Notes: a model not told the origin generated them from the sequence alone. DNA of 64,000 bases from Metamycoplasma arthritidis (GCF_900660715.1 NZ_LR215047.1:434001-498000); one strand, 5' to 3'. Numbered from the stretch's first letter, positions 32,991 through 43,865 are shown. A program made the numbers and translations.

Positions 32991-34223
32991 TTAATTGTAG
33001 TTGTCTGGATCACTAAATCCTGGTTTATTGATAATTTCGCTATATAGTTCGTCAATTTGTATTTTAAGCTCAGGATCAGAATTTTCAATTGTTTCGTATG
33101 CTCTAGCTTTGATGCGTTCTAGTCGTTCGAATGATTTTGGATAATTACCTTTTTCTAAAAATTTCTGATAAACATTTTGAAAATCAATTTCAACCATCTC
33201 AATAAATTGTTCAGCTGAATATTTATCGGGTACATTTTTCAAATCATCTTGCAACAGTCTTAAACCTTCTTCCATTTTGGCAGTTAGCTCAGGATTAAAA
33301 GGATCAATATTTAATTTATCAAGAGCATTCAACATTTCGGGAAACATTTTTTCCATTAACTCTCTACCATAACCATTTTTCAAAAAAGTATCATTTAAAT
33401 CATCTAGATCAATTGGTGGCTCATCGTTCATCTTGTCTAAATCAGATGGTTTCAGAAAAACTTCGCTAGCCAATTTGTTCATTTTAGGATCAAAAGTTGA
33501 AGGCAAAATGTGATACCTTTTTTCAACTGGAAAAGCATCAGGATCAACAAAAGTTAAACAATAAGAAAATCGTAGGAAAATATCATCGATTAGATCTTGC
33601 TTTTCTTTAAAGTTAATTGTTCTAATCCTTAAATTGATTTTATCTCTAATTAAAGATGGAAAAAAAGTATAAATATTTGCTAGTGATTCATTTTTGACTA
33701 CTAAACTCTTAAGATCTGGACGAGTCGTAAAGTAACTTAAATAATCTCTAAATTCTTTAATAAGGTGGTGAGCAATTGGTTTGGCAGTGATTTTAAAAGA
33801 AACACCAACACCAGTGAATAAATAAACATTCAATTGCATTTCAATTTCGTTCTTGCTTAAAGCATCAAATCATGGTGCCACATTGTTAGAACCGCTTTGA
33901 AAACGTTTATCAAACAAACAATTTTTTGGCACTTCTTTTACAAAATGTAAATCGTTAGATAATGAAAATCAAAAAGTATATAACGAACGACGTGGAAATC
34001 CAATTGTTAATAAAAAGTATTCTGCTATCTCGTTAAAAGAAGCATTGTCAGTTATATAATAACCATTATTTTCAGCAAGATTAATTAACTTTTGAACTGG
34101 AACTTTTCTAGTTTGCAACGAATCTAAACCTTGAGCTGCATTCTCAATATAAAAAGGGTCAATAAAAGTTTCAATTTCTTTAAAATTTAGGTAATAGTTG
34201 ATTCCAACACGGTCTAATCTCAT
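32991..34223 (-). CDS. Uncharacterised 410-aa cytosolic protein
   Basis: 410 residues, with a UGA at 33969, from ATG 34223 preceded by AGGAG. The N-terminal 80 residues (LDRVGINYYLNFKEIETFI onward, with NLAENNGYYITDNASFNEIA) could be a small helical recognition domain. The remainder is helical and charged, ending in an Asp/Pro-rich tail. No signal peptide, membrane segment or known catalytic motif is seen. It lies between a HAD phosphatase gene (27 bases upstream) and the HipA-like kinase (20 bases downstream). It may be a partner or substrate of the kinase, but nothing in the sequence proves this. Confidence 0.75.
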
Positions 34224-34250
34224 ATATGTTATATTCTCCTGTTTGTTTTT

Positions 34251-35111
34251 TTATTTGTCAAATTCATGGAACAAGTATTTTTTTACAATATTTTTAAGCC
34301 TATATAAATAATCCAAAATCGCCTCGCCTAAACCATTTTGTTCAACTGCACTAGTATGGTATTTTGCGGCTTGTTTTGCTAGTAAAGAAGCATTTGCCAT
34401 GGCATAACTAAAATTAGTTTCTTTAAGCATAGCAACATCATTGTTGCCATCGCCTATTGTCATTATTTCATTTAATTTGACATTTTTAATAAAATTGCGA
34501 CTGACCAAATAATTTATTGCAAAAAATTTATTAACTCCACGCGGTAGAATCGTGATGTTTTTTTCATTTTGCACTATCTCAACATTTTCTAAATTTTCAA
34601 GTAATGTTAATGATGGTTTTTGGGAACTAGCGTAGATTTCGATTTTTGCCGGCATAAATTCATGTCCATCATATTTTTGTGGAATTTTAAATTCTTCTTT
34701 AGAGTCAAAATGATAACCATAAAGAATTTCATTGTTGGGATTATCTTTTAAATAAAAGTATTTTTCGCCATTTCAAAAGAAAGGATAAAGGTCGTTTTGT
34801 GTAGCAATTTCAATTACTTTTTGCAAAGTCTCATTATCAATTAAAGCTTCGAAGATAGTTTTATTATTAACTAAGTCAAAAATTTGTGATCCTTCAGAGC
34901 AAACTAGATAACTACAATTAAGTTTACTAGCCAAATTTTTCATTTTGCTAAAACAAGGATTGCCCGTACAAATATTAAAAAGAGCACCATTTTTAATAGC
35001 AAAATCAATGTCAACTAAAGTATCAGAATTAATTTGAAAATTACTATCATAAAAAGTGCCGTCAATATCGCTAAAAATTACGGGTACTTTGTCATTTGTT
35101 ATTCTAAGCAC
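34251..35111 (-). CDS. Cof-type HAD-IIB hydrolase
   Basis: 286 residues from a GTG at 35111 with AGAGG six bases upstream. HAD motif I is FSDIDGTFYDS (nucleophile Asp and acid/base Asp), motif II lies at NICTGNP, and motif IV is TIGDGNNDVAML; a C2-type cap lies between. Enzymes of this group dephosphorylate sugar phosphates or phosphorylated cofactors in the cytosol; the substrate cannot be deduced. The gene overlaps the end of the upstream lipoprotein gene by 8 bases. Confidence 0.9.
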
Positions 35112-35712
35112 GATTGCCTCTTTTCTTTTTAATAATTACGCTCGTTATAATGAAAACTAATAGCCCAACAATGGCAATAGTAGGTATCGTTCATTGAATA
35201 ATGGTTCAAGTATGGCGTTCTTTGGCAAGAGCATTTTTAATTTGATCATGATTTTTAAAGCCATCTACATAAATTTCACGATAACCATAGTAGTAGTAAG
35301 GAACATCATTTTTTTTATTATTACGTGGTGCTAAATAGACACGGAAAAGCAATTTTAACTTGTCGACTTTTTGCATTGTGACAATTGCTTGATAAGTTTT
35401 TTCAAATTTAGCTTTATCTATGGTTTTATAAAAGTTGCTACTATCTTTTAAAAATAAGTTTTTGGTTGTGCCAGTTTTTTCATCTTTAAACGCATTAATA
35501 AAGTCATCAATTGTATAAAGTGACTTATCCAAATTAGAAGCGGTTAGGTCTTCGTAGCCAATTTTTTCAAAAGCTTGGCGATAAGTCTTATATTCATTGT
35601 CATTAGGTTCTTTTAAGACTGGATAATCACCACAAGAAACCATCACAGTTGGGCAAACAACACTTGCTACTAAGGAAGCTGAGGATAAAACGAGTTTTTT
35701 AGTTATTTTCAT
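35104..35712 (-). CDS. Small lipoprotein with an added C-terminal membrane helix
   Basis: 202 residues from ATG 35712. The signal peptide carries a lipobox at VMVSC (Cys27). The exported middle part is charged and holds no known motif. A C-terminal hydrophobic helix (IPTIAIVGLLVFIITSVII) is followed by KKKRG, so the protein would be fixed both by lipid and by a membrane helix with a cytosolic basic tail. UGA at 35206 and one codon cluster beyond it encode Trp. It overlaps the HAD gene by 8 bases. Function unknown. Confidence 0.8.
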
Positions 35713-35778
35713 ATAAGAATATTTTACCAATTATTGCTAATAAACTAAAAAAGGCTTGTCGCGATTTCAATGGGTAAT

Positions 35779-35810
35779 TATTCTCTTGAACTATAATTGT
35801 AAAGAGAATA
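35779..35810 (+). promoter_or_regulatory. rmuC promoter inside a 9-bp inverted repeat
   Basis: TATTCTCTT (35779-35787) and AAGAGAATA (35802-35810) form a perfect inverted repeat with a 14-base centre that contains TATAAT at 35792-35797. As the left arm would lie upstream of the transcript, this looks like a protein-binding operator and not an RNA hairpin. No regulator is identified. Confidence 0.5.
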
Positions 35811-35846
35811 TTAGAAAACAACACGACAAGGATAATAAGGAGTTAT

Positions 35847-37208
35847 ATGTTAATAGCTTTAATAATTTTAACTACAATTGCATTGCTAGGAATAATTGCT
35901 ACAATTATTGTTCAATTGTATTTTCAAAAAAAGGCTTTAAATAAACCGCAAATCAAAAATGAAGAAATTGCTGAACAAATCAAAAACCAGCTTAAACCCG
36001 AATTAGAAACTATTAAGCGTGATATGAGTGATTCAATCAAAGAAGATCTAGTAAGAAAATTAAACGAGAATAAGGAGTTAGTTGAATCTAAGTTAAACTT
36101 TTTAAGTCAACGGTTCCTTGAAATTAATCAAAAAAATATTAGCAATCTTAACGAGGAACTTAAAAAGAGTCCTGAGGCAATTAATGTTAAATTTGATGAT
36201 TTAAGAACTAACCTAGATAGAAAATTAAAAGACTTAAGCGAAGCGACCGATCGTCAAGTTGCCAAAATAAAAGAGGAAATCAATGAACACTTTAAATCGA
36301 AAGTTCAAGAAAAACTTGAAGAGCAATTTAAAGATATTCAAGATGAAATGTTGAAGTTAAGAACCTCTGTGACCGATTTTAAAACATTGCAAACTGATGT
36401 TCAAGAGTTAAACAAAATTTTTACTAATTCTAAATTGCGCGGCAACTATGGCGAGATGAATCTAGAAACACTTTTAAAAGACATGTTTACGCAAGATAAT
36501 TGAGCAAAAAACGTTAATATTAAAAAATTAAGCGCGGATGAAGACAGTTTGAAAAACGCTACTATTGATCCAACAGAAGACGATATTAATTACAAAACCA
36601 TGGTTGACTTTGTTGTTAAACATTATGAAAACAATGAGCTAAAATATATTCCTATTGATTGTAAATTCCCACTAGAAGATTATAATAGGTATCTTGAGAC
36701 TGGAGATTTGAAATATAAAAAAGATCTAATTAGTCGTGTTAAAAAAATGGCAAAAGATATTGCTACAAAATATATTAATCCCCCGATAACTACCAATTAT
36801 GCGGTTATGTATATTCCTTCAGAAAGCATTTTAGCAGAACTAATTGACGGACAAGACGGATTTGATGTCATATTGAATTTAGAAGAAAAAAAGATTCTTT
36901 GCCTAGGGCCATTACAAATTAATTTGTTTTTAAGTAATCTAAGATACAACACTAAACAATATCAAATGAATAAAAACAGTGAAAAAATACTAGCTTTATT
37001 TGAAAAAACAAGAAAAATATTCAAATCAACATTAGAAAATTTAGAAAAAACTAAAAATAGTAGTAATAAAATCACTGAAAATATTGAAAAAACTTTAAGA
37101 GATCTAGGGAAAATAAACAATAATTTTCTTGTCCTAGAAGGTAAGCCAAATTTATTAGAAAACTATGAAAATGGCGAACAAAATAAAGAAGAAAATGACG
37201 ATTATTAA
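35847..37208 (+). CDS. rmuC: RmuC-type DNA recombination protein
   Basis: 453 residues across a UGA at 36501-36503, from ATG 35847 after AAGGAG. The layout is that of RmuC: an N-terminal membrane helix (ALIILTTIALLGIIATIIVQ), a long coiled coil (about residues 35-190), then the PD-(D/E)XK-like core with LRGNYGEMNLETLL and the VDFVVK...IPIDCKFP segment that holds the putative active-site residues. E. coli RmuC limits DNA rearrangements between short inverted repeats; the mycoplasma role is unproven. It is convergent with the next gene, 13 bases apart, with no clear terminator between. Confidence 0.9.
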
Positions 37209-37221
37209 TAAAATAACATGC

Positions 37222-38043
37222 TTAAATAATGTTCAGCTTAATAAGTTCTTCTAGTTTGTTTACAATTGCGTCACTATTACAATCGCCAATCACCTCAGTG
37301 GCGATTTTTTTAACTTCTGGAGTACCGTTTCCCATGGCGAAACTATACTTAGCTTTTTCTAACATCGGAAGATCATTATTAGAATCACCAAACGAGATTA
37401 GAGAATCGCAGTCAATATCTAAAATTTCAAATAATTTTTGGATACCAGTAAACTTAGAAGTACTAGGTCCATTTAAATCTCAAAATACGCGTGAAGTTAT
37501 ACGCGAAGAAAGCTTTGGAAACTTATTTTGATTTTCTTTTAACACTTTTTCAATTACTTCAGGGTAATGACGAAGAGCAATTTGTAAAATCACTTCGTTG
37601 TTTGCTTTAATACTTTCAATTGCCTCAGCATAAGAGTAGTGTTTACTCAAAGAAAAGTATTTTTTATCCTCGCTAGTTAAAAAGTTTTCGTTTTGACAGT
37701 AGTCCAAGATTGCATAGAAGTTTTCATTGGTAGAAAATGATAAGAGTGTGCCATTTTCCTCAGCAATGTCATTAGCAATTTTAGCTTCTTCTAAAGTAAG
37801 AAAATGGGGAATAAATACTTCATTAGTTGCAAGATTATAAATATCGGCCCCATTATTTAAAACTGCAAAGTCAGGTTTAAAATCACGATAATAGATTTCA
37901 GTATTTTTCTTACCTCTACCGGTAACAAAAGCAATTTTGTTACCTCTTTTTTGAATTCTTTTTAAAATGTTAATTTTCTTTTTGTTTAAAGTTTGGTCAC
38001 TATTTAGTAAAGTGCCATCCATATCAAATGTTAAAAGTTTCAT
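37222..38043 (-). CDS. Cof-type HAD-IIB hydrolase (second copy)
   Basis: 273 residues across a UGA at 37480. Motif I is TFDMDGTLLNSDQ, motif II FVTGRGKK and motif IV ISFGDSNNDLPML. It is paralogous to the HAD gene at 34251 and of unknown substrate. ATG 38043 is preceded by TATAAT with nine bases between, and no ribosome site except a weak GGGA, so it may be leaderless. It lies just after the tuf terminator. Confidence 0.9.
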
Positions 38044-38052
38044 ATTCCCACA

Positions 38053-38058
38053 ATTATA
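38053..38058 (-). promoter_or_regulatory. -10 box of the second HAD gene
   Basis: TATAAT on the minus strand, nine bases before ATG 38043, placed immediately after the T-tail of the tuf terminator. Confidence 0.55.
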
Positions 38059-38069
38059 AGAAAATCCAA

Positions 38070-38116
38070 AATTAAAAAATAAAAAATGACCCTTGTATTA
38101 TTCAAAAGAGTCATTT
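38070..38116 (-). terminator. tuf terminator
   Basis: Arms AAATGACCCTT (38084-38094) and AAGAGTCATTT (38106-38116) pair with one mismatch or G-U; the minus strand then runs into a long T-rich tail. It is 20 bases after the tuf stop. Confidence 0.85.
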
Positions 38117-38136
38117 CTCATTAAAAAGTTAGATAA

Positions 38137-39330
38137 CTATTTAATAATTTTGGTAACTGATCCGGCACCAACGGTTCTTCCACCTTCACGGATTGAGAAT
38201 TTGGTTCCTTCTTCAACAGCAATAGGTGAAATTAGAGTAACAGTAAATTGTACGTTATCTCCAGGCATAACCATTTCACGACCATCTTGGAATTTAATTC
38301 CTCCGGTTACGTCAGTGGTACGGAAGTAGAATTGAGGTTTATAGTTTTGGAAGAATGGTGTGTGACGTCCCCCTTCTTCTTTTTTAAGAACATAAACTGT
38401 TGCTTCAAATTCAGTATGAGGAATAATAGTTTTAGGTTTTGCTAAAACTTGTCCACGTTCAATTTCGGTTCTTTCAACACCACGTAGTAATAGACCAGCG
38501 TTGTCTCCAGCTTGAGCTTGTTTTAGGTTCTTACGGAACATTTCAATTCCAGTAACAACGGTTTTCTTGGTTGGTTTAATACCAACAATTTCAACTTCTT
38601 CGTTAAGTTGTAGAACACCACGTTCAACTCTACCGGTTGCAACAGTTCCACGACCAGTAATAGTGAAAACGTCTTCAATTGCCATTAAGAATGGTTTGTC
38701 AGTTTCACGTTTTGGTTCGTCGATGTAGTCATCAACTGCTTGAACAAGTTCCATAATGATGTCTTCGTATTTAGGATCACCTTGTAGAGCTTTAAGAGCA
38801 GAACCAGCAATAACAGGGGCATTGTCACCGTCAAAACCGTATTCTGATAGTAGTCCACGTACGTCCATTTCAACTAGACCTACCATTTCTTCTCTTTCGT
38901 CATCTTTAAACATATCGATTTTGTTTAGGAAAACAACGATTTTTGGCACACCAACTTGTTTTGCAAGTAGAATGTGTTCACGAGTTTGAGGCATAGGTCC
39001 ATCGGTTGCGGCAACTACTAGAATTGCACCATCCATTTGAGCAGCACCGGTGATCATGTTTTTAACATAGTCAGCGTGGCCTGGACAGTCAACGTGTGCA
39101 TAGTGACGTTTTTCTGAGTTATATTCGATGTGTGAAGTGTTGATAGTAATTCCACGTGCTTTTTCTTCAGGAGCATTATCAATAGAAGCATAGTCTCTAG
39201 CTTCTGATAATCCTTTTTTAGATAAAACAGTTGCAATAGCAGCAGTCAAAGTGGTTTTACCGTGGTCAACGTGACCGATTGTACCAATGTTAACGTGTGG
39301 CTTTGAACGATCAAAATCTAATTTAGCCAT
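38137..39330 (-). CDS. tuf: Translation elongation factor Tu
   Basis: 397 residues, the usual length. GTPase motifs are GHVDHGKT (P-loop), the DCPGHADYV switch II and FLNKIDM; domains 2 and 3 follow with [14 protein letters not shown] and the C-terminal VGAGSVTKI. It delivers aminoacyl-tRNA to the ribosome. It is a single-gene unit with AAGGA upstream, a strong terminator downstream and a long leader containing a perfect palindrome. Bias towards abundant codons is evident compared with its neighbours. Confidence 0.98.
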
Positions 39331-39376
39331 TTAATTTCTTTCCTTTCTATTTTGTATTTATTTTATTCATAAAAGA

Positions 39377-39390
39377 TTAAACGCGTTTAA
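39377..39390. promoter_or_regulatory. 14-bp perfect palindrome in the tuf upstream region
   Basis: TTAAACGCGTTTAA lies about 47 bases before the tuf ATG, downstream of a possible TTGGAC and TGCTATGGT promoter. The half-site CGCGTTTA is repeated at 39429-39436. It could be an operator or an mRNA element; no regulator is known from this window. Confidence 0.4.
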
Positions 39391-39558
39391 CCACCATAGC
39401 ACAGTCTTTCACCTGTATCCTGTCCAATTCGCGTTTATCTGGCGTTAATAATTGTACCAAATAATTAATATTTTTTTATTTAGCAATCAATATCAAAAAA
39501 ATTACTTTTTTAATAAAGCAATGCTACTTATTATTTTATACTTTTAAACTTCAAAAAA

Positions 39559-41241
39559 CTAATTGTCCTTAGGAATGGCAAAAATTTTCATTGTTTTTTT
39601 AAAAGTTTTGTTAGTTTCTTTATTTTTGATTTCAAAGTCAACTAATAAATGATCTTTACTATAAGAAATTTTGCTCTCTACTTGTTTAAATGAATTTAAA
39701 TCTATTTTCATTTCGTATTTTTTAGCAAGCTCTTTATCGATGGATGCTTCAAAAACTTTTCTAATTGGTTTGCCAGAGTCATCATCATCTAAATAATTGT
39801 CAGTAGAAAGACTATTTAGAATTTCCACCAATTTTTTAATTTGATTAGCCGCGTCTAAATCTTTTAGTTCCGATTTTAGTTTGTTAATAAGTTCATTAAC
39901 TTTGATTGTGAAATTGTTTTGATCAGGGTTCTTGGTTTCAAATTTTAAATATCCTGCTTGCGAAACCAAATCAAATCATTGTAGATCTCTTAAATAAATT
40001 GTTTTAGTGAACCCATTTACTTTATCAATCACATCGATTGCAAGGTGATATTTATTAGGGTGATCTTGCTCTTCATCAAATTGCTTAGCAATTTTAGATT
40101 CTTTTGAGTTTGCTTTGTAATAAAAATCTTTGCCTGGCTCTGTTAGCGAAAGATCAAAATACTTTTGTAAAAAGGCTAAATGACTAGAAGAATTTTGGTC
40201 AAGACTTTTAACTAAATCATGGAATTGCGCACTATCTAGCAGTTTGGCTTCATCTTTAAGAGCGTTAATTTTTAAAGGCGCGTCAGCGTTAGCGGTTGAA
40301 GCAAAGCCATAAACAAATCAATTAACTTTTTGATATTGGCTTTCCGATTTTAGCTTTCAGCGCAACTCTAGATGAATATTCGTTGGGCCATGATCGTGTG
40401 CGTAGTCTCAATTAAACTCTAGGTCATATTTGCTTTCATCAAATTCACCTTCTAAAGTGCAGTATTTACGAAATTCAGCAATTTGTTCTTTTAACGGTTT
40501 ATTTTTAAGTTCTTTAAGAAGTTTAATTATTTCTGGGCTAGGTCAATTAGCGTAATCTTTTGCTGCTAAGTTACCAAATTTAAGACCTGCTGCTTCTATG
40601 TAAGTGTTTTCGTCATTACCTTCTTTAAATCCATAAACTCTTCATTCTACGGTGTGATTTGCACCCGAAGATTTACTAGTTACTTTAAAACTTAGACCTA
40701 ATACCCCCGCACCAGCACTACTATGCTCAGCACTTAGGGTATATGAATATTTTTCTGTATCAATACCACTTATATCCATATGCGTATAAGGTTTGATAAT
40801 TTCGGCAATTTCTGCTAATGAAGTAGCTTTTTTTAGTTTTTCTAAAACCTCATTGGGACTAACTTTATTTGCTTCACTATCAAGTCTATGATTGAACTTT
40901 AGACCATAATTGGTGAATGAAAAACCCGAAATTTCATAACTAAAATCTTTTTGCTCGTTGGTTTTAAGATTTTTAAAAGTATATTCAATAACTAAATTTC
41001 TACCCTTAGGTATAAGTTTTTTTATTGTTAGCTCAAAATTTTTACTATCATATCCCGAAATTTTTAGATCAGAAGTTTGGATTGCAGAAGATAATTTACT
41101 GCTCTTATTTTCGACATCAAATTTAACATTTTTAGCATGATCTTCTAAACTAGTATTTTCACATGAAGCGGCCACCAATGAAGCCACTAGCGTTGTTGAC
41201 AGGGGAAACAAAATGGTTAATAATAACTTATTTTTTCTCAT
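39559..41241 (-). CDS. Surface lipoprotein, possibly of the lipoprotein-17-related family
   Basis: 560 residues after joining UGA-split segments, from ATG 41241 preceded by AGAGGT. The signal peptide ends in LVASLVAASC (Cys27). The mature part has repeated beta-type segments of the form 'isgydskn...fel...viey.fkn', for example GRNLVIEYTFKNLKTNEQKD followed by FSYEISGF. This recalls the lipoprotein-associated domain found in variable mycoplasma lipoproteins; that assignment is from memory and moderate. It stands alone between tuf and the diadenylate cyclase genes. Function on the surface unknown. Confidence 0.78.
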
Positions 41242-41429
41242 ATATTTTACCTCTATTAAGCGAATTATTATTTTGCTGTTAACAAAAATTTAAGTATGTT
41301 TATCATACAAAAAATGTCATTATTCAAGAATTTTTGACATTTATTTTTAACTTGTATTACATAAAAAATTCTAAAATCGTAAAAATATTGATTTTAAAAC
41401 TTGAAATTGCTATTTTTCTAAGTTAGAGT

Positions 41430-41457
41430 ATAAAAAAGATGCTGTTTATAAGCATCT
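41430..41457 (-). terminator. Terminator of the diadenylate cyclase operon
   Basis: AGATGC (41437-41442) pairs with GCATCT (41452-41457); the minus strand then reads TTTTTTAT. It lies 24 bases after the cyclase stop. The stretch 41242-41430 is AT-rich with no gene and should hold the promoter of the lipoprotein gene. Confidence 0.7.
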
Positions 41458-41480
41458 AGTTTATTTAGAAATTTTAGCTA

Positions 41481-42071
41481 TTAATCATTTTCTTTAAAGA
41501 CATCGTTTAGCACTTCTTGAATTCGATCAAGTTGCACTAAGGTGAAAGCACCATTTTTAGCTAAGGTAATACCGCCATTTTCTTCACTAACAACAAAAGT
41601 AGTAGCATCACAAACTTCAGAAAGTCCCATAGCTGCACGATGACGCGCACCGTAGCGGTTATCAATTGATTTTCTGGTGATCTTGTAGTAAGTAGCCGCA
41701 TAGTAGATTTTATTATTTCTAATAACAATCGCGCCATCATGTAAAGGGCTGTGTTTATTAAAAATTGAAATAATTAGGGAGCTTGAAATATTAGCATCAA
41801 GAATTACACCATCAGTTCGTAAAGTATCTAAATTATTTTTATTTTCAATAGTAATAATTGCACCAGTTTTATTTTTAGAAAGAAATTGTAGAGCTTCTCT
41901 TAATTGGTGAATTAATCTAATTCTTGTTGATTGGCCAAATTCAATTTTGGTACTTCGAAATTTCTTGAGATTTTTAAAAGCAAGATATGAAAAATAAGCA
42001 ATATTTAAAATTGCTATTAACATTACTAGTCCCAAAGTTAGGGAAATAATTACAATTAGTCATTTTTCCAT
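41481..42071 (-). CDS. cdaA: Diadenylate cyclase (DAC domain, membrane-anchored)
   Basis: 196 residues from ATG 42071; an N-terminal membrane helix (LIVIISLTLGLVMLIAILNI) is followed by a DisA_N domain with HDGAIVIRNN and YGARHRAAMGLSE, the two motifs that bind and join ATP. It makes c-di-AMP, which controls potassium and osmotic balance. With one membrane helix it resembles CdaM of M. pneumoniae more than the three-helix CdaA of Bacillus. It follows a small membrane-protein gene by 24 bases with AAAGG in between, and a terminator closes the unit. Confidence 0.93.
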
Positions 42072-42095
42072 GTTATCTTAGGTATGCCCTTTCAC

Positions 42096-42503
42096 TTATC
42101 ATCACTTATTTAGCCCAACAACGATAACTAGCATCAAAGCAAATAGAACAATAGTTGATCAAATAATTATTAGTTTTTTCGTAGTAGAAAATGGGCGAGT
42201 GGTTTGGGCATAAGGTGAATCCGATCAACGCTCATAATCAATATAGCTTTCATATTTGATGCGAATACGACGTTGACGTTTTCTTGACTCTTCTAATCCA
42301 TCCCCATTAGCTTCATCCATGGTTTTCATTCATCTAATTTCTTTAAAAATTTCAAATACTTCCATTTCACTATATTCTTTATAAAACTTGGCATTCTTAC
42401 GATAATGTTGAAATTCATTAATTAGCCGCGAAATATTATCCGAATCGGGGTCATAAGTTAAAGTACGTTTATCTTTTTGTTTTTCTGCATTAATTCTTTT
42501 CAT
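42096..42503 (-). CDS. Small tail-anchored membrane protein upstream of cdaA
   Basis: 135 residues from ATG 42503 with AAGGGG upstream; the stop follows two consecutive UGA Trp codons. The first 110 residues are charged and helical (KRINAEKQKDKRTLTYDPDS onward), and one C-terminal helix (LIIIWSTIVLFALMLVIVVG) anchors it with the bulk in the cytosol. I do not recognise the family. It is cotranscribed with the diadenylate cyclase, where Firmicutes carry the regulator CdaR; similarity to CdaR is not visible, so an analogous role is only a possibility. Confidence 0.78.
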
Positions 42504-42570
42504 ATTTGCCCCTTTTTCAGTGTCAAATTTATAACACTAATTTTAACACTTTAAGTTATAATTTTCTAAT

Positions 42571-42576
42571 TATAAT
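42571..42576 (+). promoter_or_regulatory. -10 box of pgk
   Basis: TATAAT on the plus strand, 22 bases before the pgk ATG, followed by the ribosome site AAGGAA. Confidence 0.6.
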
Positions 42577-42598
42577 AAAGTAACAAAAAAGGAATTCC

Positions 42599-43792
42599 AT
42601 GAAAAAAACAATTAAAGATTTGAACCTAAAAAACAAAAAAGTAATTCTAAGAGTTGATTTTAATGTTCCTATTTCTGATAACAAAGTAATGGATGTTAAA
42701 AGAATTGAAGCGGCATTGCCAACAATTAAATATATTTTAGAAAACGGTGCAAGCATTATTTTACTTTCACACTTAGGTAGAGTAAAAACTGAAGAAGATA
42801 AGAAAACTAAATCACTTGAAATTGTTGCTAAAAAATTTGCTTCAATGATTAATACGGAAGTAATTTTTAGCAAGGAAACTAAAGGTGAAGGCGTTAAAGA
42901 AATGGCTAAAAATCTAAAACCAGGCCAAATTCTAATGCTAGAAAACACTCGCTTTGAAGACCTTAATAATAAAGCCGAATCAGGTAATGATCAAGAGCTC
43001 GCAAAATTCTGAGCAAGTTTAGGGGATGTATTTGTTAATGATGCTTTTGCTACTTCACACCGGGCACATGCTTCAACGACTGGAATTGCAAACTATGTAA
43101 AAGAAAGCGCCTTAGGATTTTTAATGAACGAAGAAGTTGTTCATCTTTCAAAACTACTATCTGGCTTTGAACGGCCATTTGTTGCCATCATTGGTGGTGC
43201 TAAGGTAAGTGACAAAATTAAAGTCCTAGAAAAGCTATTTACTATTGCTGATAAAGTTTTAATCGGCGGTGGGATGGCATATACTTTCCAAAAAGCGATG
43301 GGTAAAGAAATTGGACTTTCGCTTTACGAAGAAGATCGTGTAGAAATGGCCAAAAAATATTTAGAAGAATATAAAGATAAAATTGTTTTACCAATTGATA
43401 ATGGTATTTCTAAAGAATTTGCTAACAACCCCGTTGTATATACCGACCCTAATAATTTAGTAATTCCTAGTGATTACATGGGATTAGACATTGGCCCAGA
43501 AACTATGAAACTATTTGCTTCAGAAATACAAAAAGCCAAAACTATTTTCTGAAACGGACCCGTTGGTGTTACTGAATTTAGTGAATACGAGGTTGGAACT
43601 CGCGAAGTAGCCATTGCGATTGCAAAAAATCAAAGCGCTTACTCTGTTGTTGGTGGTGGCGATTCAGTTACAGCCATTAATAAACTAGGATATCAAGATA
43701 AATTTAGTTTCATTTCAACCGGTGGTGGTGCTTCAATCGAATTTGTACAAGGCAATAAACTACCAGGCATTGAAGCAATTCAAGATAAATAA
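42599..43792 (+). CDS. pgk: Phosphoglycerate kinase
   Basis: 397 residues across UGA codons at 43010 and 43550. It shows the N-terminal substrate motif [10 protein letters not shown], the conserved [11 protein letters not shown] (its Trp is a UGA, direct proof of code 4), and the nucleotide-binding [12 protein letters not shown] and [12 protein letters not shown]. It converts 1,3-bisphosphoglycerate and ADP to 3-phosphoglycerate and ATP in glycolysis. Single gene with its own promoter and a strong terminator. Confidence 0.98.
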
Positions 43793-43807
43793 TTAGACTT
43801 ATATGTG

Positions 43808-43865
43808 AAAAACTCGCAAAAATATGAAATTATTTCCAAAAGATATATGCGAGTTTTTATTTTCA
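43808..43865 (+). terminator. pgk terminator
   Basis: Perfect 11-bp stem AAAAACTCGCA (43808-43818) with TGCGAGTTTTT (43848-43858), then TATTTTC. Confidence 0.85.
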
